Source of the DNA: DASUXA01 sp036378155
GTDB lineage: Bacteria; Actinomycetota; Actinomycetes; Mycobacteriales; Micromonosporaceae
Reading direction: 5' to 3'
Length of the DNA: 35,204 nucleotides
Assembly (NCBI GenBank): GCA_036378155.1
Contig: DASUXA010000043.1
Span: 1-35,204 of the forward strand
Shown here: piece after piece, positions 6,977 to 14,896 of the stretch
How positions within the stretch are numbered: the first letter of the stretch is position 1
Layout of the letters: each line of letters begins with the position of its first letter
Made by a program: the position numbers and the translations under genes
The notes under the pieces: generated by a model
Databases searched by the model: none
What the model saw: only the letters and a program-made list of their open reading frames with translations
Told to the model about the DNA's origin: nothing

Positions 6977-9423
6977 ACCTGTGCCAGCCTTTCCACGACG
7001 CGACGGGCGGCGCGTACCAGGTCTCCGACTTCCCCTCTGAAGCTGCCGTGCGCGCCGCTGTTCGCCGCGCCGACCACCCAGCCCGCGTCCATGTGCAGCC
7101 GGCGCAGCGCGTCGGCGAGGTCGCTGACCCGCTTCGCGTCGCCCAGCAGCGCCAGGGCGAGGGTCGGCCGCAGTCCCTGAGCCTCGCTGATCGCGGCCTC
7201 GGTGTCCACGATGGAGGTACCGGACCGGAAACCGCGCACCCTGATCCGCTCGTGGCAGGTGTATTCGATGGCATCGCGAATGAGGGTGCAGACCACCGGT
7301 ACCCGCACGGTATCGGCCATCTCCTCGTCGAGCGCGATCGCCGACGCGTCGTCAAGGTACCGCCGGGCCGGGTCGCCGCGCTCGCCGGTGACCATGACCT
7401 GCGACTGCGCCAGCCGGCTGACCGCCAGGACACGGGCCGGCAGTTGCAGGTGCCGTACCGCCGCGGGCAGCCGGTCGTCGTGGGTGAACACGATGACCTG
7501 GCGGTGTTCGGCGACCTCTGCGAGCACCTTGGCCAGCCCGTACACCTTGACGGGGTCCATCGACTGCACGGGGTCGTCGATGACCAGGAACCGGAACGGG
7601 CTCTCCGGCATCGTGGCGCGCGGCAGGAACAGGGCCAACGCGAGGGAGTGCAGTTCGCCCTGGCTCATCACGCTCAGGGCGGCGCCGGGTACCCCGTCCA
7701 CGTTGACACGCAGGTCGACGTGACGGTTGGGACCGGTACCGGCCAGCCGGATCGCGCCGAGATCGACGTTGCTCTCCTGGCGCAGGGTGTTCCAGATCCG
7801 CATCGCCTGTTCGGCGACGGGCGCCAGCTTCTCGTTGCGGATCTCGTCTCCCACGCCTCGCAACCAGTCCAACGCCTTCTGCAACGCCCGGTGCATCTCG
7901 GCGGCGTGGCGACTGCTCCGCTCGGTGTGTACCCAGTCGCGGATGCCGTCGGCGACCGGTTGCCATGCCTGCTGCCGCCGCTCCAGCGCCTGCCGCGCGG
8001 CGGCTTGTACGGGCTGGGCGGCGGCGGTGAGCGCCTCGAACGCGGCGACGGCTGCCTCGGCGACCGCCTCGGACCGATCCGACCTCACCAGTTCGTCCCA
8101 GTGCTGCCACGCGACTCGCAGATCGTCGGTTTCCACGCCGTCGGCGCTCAGGTCGACGGACAGTGCCGCCGGCACAGGCTGGAGGCGCTCGCGCAGCGCC
8201 TGGCGTGCCGCGCGCTCGACCTGGTGGGCCCGGTCGAGACGTTCCGCCCGTTCGGTGAGCCGACGCAGTTCGGCGCGGGCCTGCTCGGCCCAGGCCCGGT
8301 CGAGCGTACGTCCACCGCACACCGGGCACGGCTGATCGGGGTGTCCGTCGTAGTGCGCGAGTGCCTCGTTCAACAGTGCGGCGACGGCTCGGGACTCTTC
8401 GACGGGTGTACCAGCGAGTTCGGCGATCACCCGCAACGCCTCGCGGAGCCGCTCGACGTCTGCGACCACCTCCTCCCGGCTCGGCAGGTCGAGCACGTCG
8501 AGTTGGCGCAGCGGTACGACGTTCGTCTCGCCGGCCGGTTCCTCCGCGGTCGCCAGTGCCTCGAGTTGGTCCAGGTCGACGGTCCTGCCGGCGAGCACCT
8601 GTTCCGCCTGGCGCGCCCGTGGGTCGGGATGTGCCGCGAGGGTCGCCGTCAACTCCGGTAGCCGCGCCGCGCCCAGTCCGCGCCGCTGATCCATGTCCCG
8701 CCGCGCCGTCTTGAGCATGGTCTCGATGTCGACGAGTCGTCCGAGCCCGAGGATCTTCTGCAGCGAGTCGTGCATCTCGCTGGGCTTGCCGCTGAGCAGC
8801 CCGCCGAGTTCGGCGTACGACAGGAACGGGCGGTACAGCTCCAGCGGCTTGTCCCAGCCGAGGTCGGCGACCTTCTGCTGACGCTCGCCACTGACCTGGA
8901 GAAACGACGTACCGTCGGAGAGTGCGCCGGTCGCGGGCCAATGACATTCGACCGTCGCGCCGTTGCGCTTGCCCTCCATGCCCAGCCGTACCCGGATGCG
9001 CGGGTTTTCGCTGGTGTGAAGGTTGCGCCAGCCTTCCTGCCAGATCCTGGTCCGTCCCGACCAGCGCTTGTTGTCGCCGGTCAGCACGTACTCGGCGGCT
9101 TCGGCGAAGCTGGACTTGCCGGAACCGTTGCGCCCGGTGATGATCGTCAGTCCCGGTGCGGGCGTGAGGTTGAGCGTGGCGGTCGGTCCGATGCCGCGGA
9201 AGCCGGTGACCTCGATGGCGGCGAGGTACGTGCCGACGGGCTCGGACGCTTCGCTGCCGGTCTCGCGTGCGGGTCGGTGGGTCGCAGCGCCGCCGAGCAC
9301 GTCGTCGAGTTCCTGGTCGCCGAGCAGCGCGGCATAGATCAGGTTCTCCGCGCCTCCGGGCAGGCGCGCGTCATCGAGGTGTTCGAGGATGAGTTGGTCG
9401 ACGGTTTCCGTGTCGGGGGGCAT
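6973..9423 (-). CDS. Rad50/SMC-like zinc-hook ATPase of a defence module
   Basis: 816 residues from MPPDTETV; the ATG at 9421-9423 follows a GAAAGGA-type ribosome site, and a longer in-frame extension upstream crosses the divergent promoter and is rejected. After a 65-residue N-terminal helical segment comes the split ATPase: Walker A GRNGSGKSS (Lys103), a coiled-coil arm with zinc-hook CPVC (Cys366 and Cys369), signature SQGEL (587-591), Walker B FLVIDDPVQSMDP (near 612-624) and switch His in FTHDD (near 648). A C-terminal extension of about 130 residues contains IRDAIEYTCHERIR (Arg716, Glu720) and NSGAHGSF (His792), loosely recalling RloC/PrrC-type or HEPN RNase tails. It probably senses DNA ends or phage DNA intermediates with the coupled 123-residue protein as effector or partner. 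Confidence 0.85.
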   Translation of the reverse strand: MPPDTETVDQLILEHLDDARLPGGAENLIYAALLGDQELDDVLGGAATHRPARETGSEASEPVGTYLAAIEVTGFRGIGPTATLNLTPAPGLTIITGRNGSGKSSFAEAAEYVLTGDNKRWSGRTRIWQEGWRNLHTSENPRIRVRLGMEGKRNGATVECHWPATGALSDGTSFLQVSGERQQKVADLGWDKPLELYRPFLSYAELGGLLSGKPSEMHDSLQKILGLGRLVDIETMLKTARRDMDQRRGLGAARLPELTATLAAHPDPRARQAEQVLAGRTVDLDQLEALATAEEPAGETNVVPLRQLDVLDLPSREEVVADVERLREALRVIAELAGTPVEESRAVAALLNEALAHYDGHPDQPCPVCGGRTLDRAWAEQARAELRRLTERAERLDRAHQVERAARQALRERLQPVPAALSVDLSADGVETDDLRVAWQHWDELVRSDRSEAVAEAAVAAFEALTAAAQPVQAAARQALERRQQAWQPVADGIRDWVHTERSSRHAAEMHRALQKALDWLRGVGDEIRNEKLAPVAEQAMRIWNTLRQESNVDLGAIRLAGTGPNRHVDLRVNVDGVPGAALSVMSQGELHSLALALFLPRATMPESPFRFLVIDDPVQSMDPVKVYGLAKVLAEVAEHRQVIVFTHDDRLPAAVRHLQLPARVLAVSRLAQSQVMVTGERGDPARRYLDDASAIALDEEMADTVRVPVVCTLIRDAIEYTCHERIRVRGFRSGTSIVDTEAAISEAQGLRPTLALALLGDAKRVSDLADALRRLHMDAGWVVGAANSGAHGSFRGEVGDLVRAARRVVERLAQV

Positions 9424-9642
9424 GGGCTCGGCGGTCCTTTCGGTGCGCAGGGTGAGGAGGAGGCAGGCAGAGAACGGTGGAACCAGGCTGAGCCGCGATC
9501 GCCGGAGCAGACTGAAAGCATCCTCAGAGGAGCACACAGTGAAAGCACTGTCAAACGGTTGACCGATGATCGGCGTCGTGTACAGTGATCCGCGAGCGAC
9601 ACCACGCCGCCGACCAGGACTGCCGCCGAACAGGACTCCCGC
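9424..9642. promoter_or_regulatory. Divergent control region of the SMC-like ATPase and HTH-methylase genes
   Basis: On the plus strand TTGACC (9559-9564) and TACAGT (9581-9586) with a 16-base spacer form a good promoter for the methylase-like gene. On the minus strand a perfect TTGACA is the complement of 9549-9554. A perfect inverted repeat ACAGTG-N4-CACTGT occupies 9536-9551, and the half-site ACAGTG recurs at 9582-9587 over the plus-strand -10. A second palindrome, TCCTC-A-GAGGA, lies at 9521-9531. Together these look like an operator for a regulator controlling both directions, possibly the HTH of the protein encoded at 9643. Confidence 0.6.
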
Positions 9643-11634
9643 ATGCCGCAGACTTCTGCTCAGGTGACCGCCGCCGAGATCTCCCGGCTGGCCGGCGTCA
9701 CGCGCGCGACGGTCAGCAACTGGCGTAGGCGGCACCCCGACTTCCCTGCCCCGACCGGTGGCACGGACGCGAGCCCGGCGTACGACCTGGGCGAGGTGCG
9801 CGCCTGGCTGACGGCGCGCGGTCAGTTGCCGGAGACTTCCGCGGCTGACGACCTGCGCGCGGCGATCCGCGCTGTACTACCCGGCGACATCGCTCGCCTG
9901 TTGGCGCTGGTGCTCGCCGCGTCGGGACTGGGCGAGGCGGAACTGAAGGCGATCGTCGACCTGCCAGACGACGAGATCCGGCAGCGGGCGCGCGAGATCA
10001 CGAAGGCGCGTGTCGCTGACGTACCAGGTGCCGAGGACCGCGCGTACAAAGCCGGCGAGGCGGATCTGGTCCGCACCCTGCTGCGCTGCGTCCACGCCGA
10101 GGGGCCGGTGGCCGCGGTCGAGGTGGTCGCCGAGCACGACGGAGACGACACCGGCGCGAGCGGGGCATACCAGACGCCCACGGCCCTCGCCGAACTCATG
10201 GCGGATCTGCTGGTCACGCCGGGCGAGGCGGTCCCCGCCAGCGTCTTCGACCCGGCCTGCGGTACCGGGAACCTGCTCGTCGCCGCCGCCCAGCGGGGTG
10301 CGACCGAACTGTACGGGCAGGACCTGGTGCCCACGGCGGCGGCGCAGGCAGCGGTACGCCTCGCGATCCTCGCGCCTGACGCGACCTGCCGGGTCGAGGT
10401 CGGCGACAGCCTGCGCGCCGACGCGTTCGGCTCGCTGGTTGCCGAGGCGGTGCTGTGCGCTCCCCCGTACGGCGACCGCGACTGGGGCCACGAGCAGTTG
10501 GCGTACGACCCGCGCTGGATGTTCGGTCTGCCGCCGAAAAGCGAGCCGGAACTCGCCTGGGTGCAGCACTGCCTCGCCCATCTCGCGCCGGGGGCTGCCG
10601 CGGTCCTGTTGATGCCGCCGTCAACCGCGGAACGGCCGGCGGGTCGCCGTACCCGCGCGGCCCTGCTCCGCGAGGGTGCGCTGCGCGCGGTGATCGCCCT
10701 GCCCACCGGGATCGCCGCGCCGTTCCACGTCGGACTGCACCTGTGGCTGTTGCGCCGCCCCGACCCGGCGCGGGCCGCCCCGGCCAGCGTGCTGTTCGTG
10801 GACACGGCCGACGCGAGCCGGAAAAACCGGCGCGAGGTCGACGTGTCGACCCTGCGCGGGACGGTGCTCGACACCTGGCGGGCGTACCTGGCGAGCCCGG
10901 ACAGCTTCGCCACGGTCCCCGGCACGGCACGGGCCGTCCCGATCCTCGACCTGCTCGACGAGACGACGGATCTGACGCCGGCCCGTCACGTCCGGGCCGC
11001 GCCCGTGGTCGCCCCGCCCAGGCAGCACGCCGAAACCGCGCGGGAACTGGGCGACCGGCTGAACTGGGCGGCGATGCAACTCGCCCGGCTGAGCAGCGGC
11101 GACTCCTGGATGCCGACCGGGGACACGGCGCGGTCGTGGCGTACCGCGACGGTCGGCGACCTGCTGCGCGGCGGGGCGCTGACGATGCTGCGCGCCACCG
11201 GCGGCAGCCGTGGCGGCGCCGACACCGACGTCGAGGTCCAGCCGGGCGACGTGATCCTGCCGGAGTTGTTGCAGCGCGCCGACCGGAGCGCGCGGGTGGC
11301 GGACGAGCGGGACGCGGGGCAGCCGCTGGGCCGCAACCGGTACCTGCTGCGACCCGACCCGCAGCGACTCGACCCGTGGTTCCTCGCCGGGTTCCTGTCG
11401 GCCGACGAGAACGTGCACGCCGCCGCGACCGGTACCTCGATCGTGCGGGTCGACGCGCGTCGGCTGCGGGTGCCGCTGCTCCCGCTCGACGAGCAGCGCC
11501 GCTACGGCGAGGCGTTCCGGCGGCTGAACGCCCTGCGTACCGCCGCCGACCTGGCCAACCGACTGGCCGACGACACGGTTCGCGCGCTGGCGACCGGACT
11601 CACCGCCGGCGCGCTGCTTCCCCCTGACGGGTGA
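9643..11634 (+). CDS. HTH / N6-adenine methylase-like / TRD fusion protein with altered catalytic motif
   Basis: 663 residues; ATG at 9643 with AGGA 7 bases ahead. Residues 1-60 form a MerR-like helix-turn-helix (VTAAEISRLAGVTRATVSNWRRRHPDFP). A HsdM-type methylase domain follows: YQTPTALAELMADLL, SAM-binding motif I FDPACGTGNLL near 203-213, and motif IV at residues 272-275. The motif IV is APPY (codon GCT) instead of the N/D/S-PP-Y/F needed to hold the target adenine. Residues about 480-663 resemble one HsdS target-recognition half (WRTATVGDLLRGG ... RVPLLPLDEQRRYGEAFRRL). So it combines DNA recognition and SAM binding but may not methylate. It faces the SMC-like ATPase and precedes hsdM by 57 bases in the same direction. 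Confidence 0.82.
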   Translation: MPQTSAQVTAAEISRLAGVTRATVSNWRRRHPDFPAPTGGTDASPAYDLGEVRAWLTARGQLPETSAADDLRAAIRAVLPGDIARLLALVLAASGLGEAELKAIVDLPDDEIRQRAREITKARVADVPGAEDRAYKAGEADLVRTLLRCVHAEGPVAAVEVVAEHDGDDTGASGAYQTPTALAELMADLLVTPGEAVPASVFDPACGTGNLLVAAAQRGATELYGQDLVPTAAAQAAVRLAILAPDATCRVEVGDSLRADAFGSLVAEAVLCAPPYGDRDWGHEQLAYDPRWMFGLPPKSEPELAWVQHCLAHLAPGAAAVLLMPPSTAERPAGRRTRAALLREGALRAVIALPTGIAAPFHVGLHLWLLRRPDPARAAPASVLFVDTADASRKNRREVDVSTLRGTVLDTWRAYLASPDSFATVPGTARAVPILDLLDETTDLTPARHVRAAPVVAPPRQHAETARELGDRLNWAAMQLARLSSGDSWMPTGDTARSWRTATVGDLLRGGALTMLRATGGSRGGADTDVEVQPGDVILPELLQRADRSARVADERDAGQPLGRNRYLLRPDPQRLDPWFLAGFLSADENVHAAATGTSIVRVDARRLRVPLLPLDEQRRYGEAFRRLNALRTAADLANRLADDTVRALATGLTAGALLPPDG

Positions 11635-11691
11635 CCCCACCCCGTCGACCCGATCGCCTAACGTCCTGTGTAGACCCCCGAAAGGACTTCG

Positions 11692-13671
11692 TTGAACAGC
11701 AGCAAGCACACCGAACTGGCGAACCACGCCTGGTCGGTCGCCGACCTCCTGCGCGGCGACTACAAGCAGTCCGACTACGGCAAGGTGATCCTGCCGTTCA
11801 CGGTGCTGCGCCGGCTGGAGTGTGTCCTCGCGCCGACCAGGGACAAGGTCCGCGAGGCGCGCGAGAAGTACGGCGACATGGAGGACTTCCTGCGCAAGGC
11901 GTCCGGGCTCCGGTTCTACAACACCAGCCCGTACACCCTGAAGTCGATCGCCGACGACCCGAGCCAGGCGGCCAGGCATCTGAACGCCTACATCGGCGCG
12001 TTCTCCCGCAACGCCCGCGAGGTGTTGGAGAAGTACGAGTTCGCCCAACAGATCAAGCGGCTGGACAGCGCGAACCTGCTGTACCGGGTGGTGGGGCGCT
12101 TCGCCGACCTGGACCTGAGCCCGGAGACGGTGCCCAACCACCAGATGGGGTACATCTTCGAGGAGCTGATCCGGCGGTTCGCCGAACAGTCGAACGAGAC
12201 GGCCGGTGAGCACTTCACCCCGCGCGAGGTCATCGAACTGATGGTGAACCTGCTGGTCGCGCAGGACCACGACGCGCTGACCGTGCCGGGCGTGGTGCGC
12301 ACCGTGCTCGACCCGGCGTGCGGGACGGGCGGCATGTTGACCGCGACCGAGGAGCACATCCGCAAGCTCAACCCGGACGCCACGGTCGAGGTGTACGGGC
12401 AGGAGTTGAACCCGGAGTCCTGGGCGATCTGCCGGTCCGACCTGATGATCAAGGGCCAGAACCCGGACAACGTGAAGTTCGGCAACTCGTTCAGCGACGA
12501 CGGGCACAAGGGCAGGCGGTTCGACTATCTGCTGGCCAACCCGCCGTTCGGGGTGGACTGGAAGAAGGTCAAGGACGACATCGAGTACGAGTACGAAACG
12601 CTCGGTGACTCGGGCCGGTTCGGCGCGGGCCTGCCGCGCATCAACGACGGCTCGCTGCTGTTCCTCCAGCACATGATCTCGAAGATGAAGCCGACCGACG
12701 CGCACGGCAAGGGCGGCAGCCGGATCGCGATCGTGTTCAACGGCTCGCCGCTGTTCACCGGCGCGGCCGAATCCGGCGAGTCGCGCATCCGCCAGTGGAT
12801 CCTGGAGAACGACTGGCTGGAAGGCATCGTCGCGCTGCCCGACCAGTTGTTCTACAACACCGGCATCTCCACGTACTTCTGGATCCTGACCAACCGGAAG
12901 TCTCCTGATCACGAGGGCAAGGTCGTCCTGCTGGACGCCCGCGACTACTGGGCGAAGATGCGCAAGTCGCTGGGCGACAAGCGGAAATACCTCACGCCGG
13001 AGCACATCACCGAAGTGACCACGCTGTACGGGGAGGCGCTGCAGGTCGCCGCCGACCCGGAGCACCCCCTGCACAGCAAGGTGAAGGTGTTCCGCAACGA
13101 AGACTTCGGATACCGGCGGATCACCGTGGAACGGCCGCTCAAGCTGCGCTTCGACGTCACCGAGGAGACGCTGGCGGCGGTCAAGGCGTCGAAGGCGCTG
13201 GCCAAGCACGAGAACGTCGACGACCTCGCCGACGCGATCAAACCGCTGGTCGGCACGACCTGGGCGACCAAGGCGGAGGCGTTCGAGGCGGTACGGGTCG
13301 CGATGCGCGACGCCGGCCTGATGTGGCCGTCCAAGGCACCGTTCCTCGCCGGACTGCGCGACGTGCTCGGGGTGCGCGACGAGGACGGCGAGATCCAGAT
13401 GGTCAAGGGCAGCCCCGAACCCGACCCGGACCTGCGCGACTACGAGAACGTGCCGCTCGACGAGGACATCGAGGACTACCTGCGCCGCGAAGTCCTCCCC
13501 CACGTCCCCGACGCCTGGATCGACCACACCAAGACCAAGATCGGCTACGAGATCCCGTTCACGCGGCACTTCTACGTATACAAACCGCCGCGCCCCCTCC
13601 ACGAAATCGACGCCGAACTGAAGGCCCTCGAAGCGGAGATCCAGGCCCTGCTGGGCGAGGTGATCGAGTGA
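11692..13671 (+). CDS. hsdM: Type I restriction-modification methyltransferase subunit
   Basis: 659 residues. The TTG at 11692 is chosen as start because AAAGGA (11681-11686) lies 5 bases before it and the protein begins NSSKHTELANHAWSVADLLRGD, the usual HsdM N-terminal helical domain. Motif I LDPACGTGGML begins at residue 206 and motif IV NPPF at Asn283, both intact, in contrast to the preceding methylase-like protein. It transfers methyl from SAM to adenine in the target set by HsdS and forms the M2S(R2) complex. Its stop overlaps the hsdS ATG (TGATG). It is longer than many HsdM because of a C-terminal helical extension. Confidence 0.95.
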   Translation: MNSSKHTELANHAWSVADLLRGDYKQSDYGKVILPFTVLRRLECVLAPTRDKVREAREKYGDMEDFLRKASGLRFYNTSPYTLKSIADDPSQAARHLNAYIGAFSRNAREVLEKYEFAQQIKRLDSANLLYRVVGRFADLDLSPETVPNHQMGYIFEELIRRFAEQSNETAGEHFTPREVIELMVNLLVAQDHDALTVPGVVRTVLDPACGTGGMLTATEEHIRKLNPDATVEVYGQELNPESWAICRSDLMIKGQNPDNVKFGNSFSDDGHKGRRFDYLLANPPFGVDWKKVKDDIEYEYETLGDSGRFGAGLPRINDGSLLFLQHMISKMKPTDAHGKGGSRIAIVFNGSPLFTGAAESGESRIRQWILENDWLEGIVALPDQLFYNTGISTYFWILTNRKSPDHEGKVVLLDARDYWAKMRKSLGDKRKYLTPEHITEVTTLYGEALQVAADPEHPLHSKVKVFRNEDFGYRRITVERPLKLRFDVTEETLAAVKASKALAKHENVDDLADAIKPLVGTTWATKAEAFEAVRVAMRDAGLMWPSKAPFLAGLRDVLGVRDEDGEIQMVKGSPEPDPDLRDYENVPLDEDIEDYLRREVLPHVPDAWIDHTKTKIGYEIPFTRHFYVYKPPRPLHEIDAELKALEAEIQALLGEVIE

Positions 13672-14891
13672 TGCGCTGCAGAGTCAAGGATGTCGCGCGA
13701 ATAAACTCGACTACACTGTCGGAAGCCACCAATCCAGACTTTCGCTTTCGGTACATTGATATTGGTGCGGTGGACGAACTGGGCAACGTCACCGTGCCAG
13801 ACGATGAGGTGACCTTCGCATCAGCCCCATCACGGGCCAGGCGAATTGCGCGTCCCGGATCCGTGATTGTCTCTACGGTTCGCACCTACCTGCGCGCGGT
13901 CGCATCCGTGCCTCACTCAAAAAGCCCGCTCGTCTTCTCCACAGGATTTGCAGTGTTGGAGGCCTCACAAGATGTCGACCCTCGGTATCTTGCCTACTAT
14001 TGTCGCTGCACCCCGTTTATTGACGAGATCGTAGCTAGGTCAGTTGGCATCAGCTATCCTGCTATTAATTCCGCGGAAATCGGTAACATATCAATACTTT
14101 TGCCTCCACCGGCAGATCAGCAGCGTATCGCCCGCTTCCTCGATGCCGAGACTAATCGTATCGATGCATTAAGGATGAGACTCGCCAAAATGCGCGAGCT
14201 GCTGGCCCTGAGACGCGAGCGGATCGTCCAGACGTCGTTAGGTCTCGAGGACGGATTTCCAGTAGCACGCACACCACTGAAATACCTCGCAGCAGAAATC
14301 ACGGTCGGCATCGTGATCACTCCAGCAAAGTGGTACGTATCGGAGGGCGGAACTCCTGCCCTGCGAGGTGTCAACGTAAAGCCGGGCAACGTTACGACCA
14401 ACGACATCGTTCACATTAGCGATGAGGGCCACGCCGAGAATCAAAAGTCCAGACTCAGAGAAGGCGACGTGGTCGTCGTACGGACTGGACAGGCAGGTGC
14501 AGCTGCTGTCGTTCCTCGAGAATTTGATGGCGCGAATTGTATTGATCTTATACTTATTAGGCCCGGAGACAAGCTGTCACCTCGATACGTCGAGTACGTA
14601 CTCAATTCAGAGTACGCGCGAGAGCACGTGTCTCAGCACTCCGTCGGAAGCATTCAGGCTCATTTCAATATTGGCGCCATGAAACAAATTCCCTTCCCAA
14701 CGTTAACTCGCAGCGAGCAAGACCGCGTGGTTCAAGGGTTAGACGAGAAGGTCGGGGATCTAGACAAGCTATCAGATTTGCTGAGAGCGCAGGAAACACT
14801 CCTGGCTGAGCGGCGTCAAGCGCTAATCACCGCTGCCGTCACGGGGCAGATTGACGTGTCAACGGCGAGCGGGCGAGGAATCGAGGACTGA
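13671..14891 (+). CDS. hsdS: Type I restriction-modification specificity subunit
   Basis: 406 residues; ATG at 13671 within TGATG, translationally coupled to hsdM. Two target-recognition domains are visible, each followed by a conserved helix: the first ends ISILLPPPADQQRIARFLDAETNRIDAL, the second IPFPTLTRSEQDRVVQGLDEKVGDL. The two helices should pack as the spacer coiled coil and fix the gap of a bipartite target. The gene is clearly AT-richer than hsdM and hsdR and uses codons such as ATA, TTA and AAA that its neighbours avoid, pointing to recent acquisition or exchange of specificity. Target sequence cannot be predicted. Confidence 0.93.
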   Translation: MRCRVKDVARINSTTLSEATNPDFRFRYIDIGAVDELGNVTVPDDEVTFASAPSRARRIARPGSVIVSTVRTYLRAVASVPHSKSPLVFSTGFAVLEASQDVDPRYLAYYCRCTPFIDEIVARSVGISYPAINSAEIGNISILLPPPADQQRIARFLDAETNRIDALRMRLAKMRELLALRRERIVQTSLGLEDGFPVARTPLKYLAAEITVGIVITPAKWYVSEGGTPALRGVNVKPGNVTTNDIVHISDEGHAENQKSRLREGDVVVVRTGQAGAAAVVPREFDGANCIDLILIRPGDKLSPRYVEYVLNSEYAREHVSQHSVGSIQAHFNIGAMKQIPFPTLTRSEQDRVVQGLDEKVGDLDKLSDLLRAQETLLAERRQALITAAVTGQIDVSTASGRGIED

Positions 14892-14896
14892 GTCGT

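Noticed and set aside
7048..8661. 537-codon plus-strand reading opposite the SMC-like ATPase
   Set aside because: Antisense shadow; the minus-strand reading carries all ATPase motifs.
6973..9423. Naming the SMC-like ATPase RloC
   Set aside because: Zinc hook and genomic context fit, but the Arg-Glu-His residues of the anticodon nuclease cannot be placed at the known spacing, so the name is not supported.
10621..13602. 993-codon minus-strand reading
   Set aside because: Shadow of the methylase-like and hsdM genes; high-GC codon bias on the plus strand opens long antisense frames.
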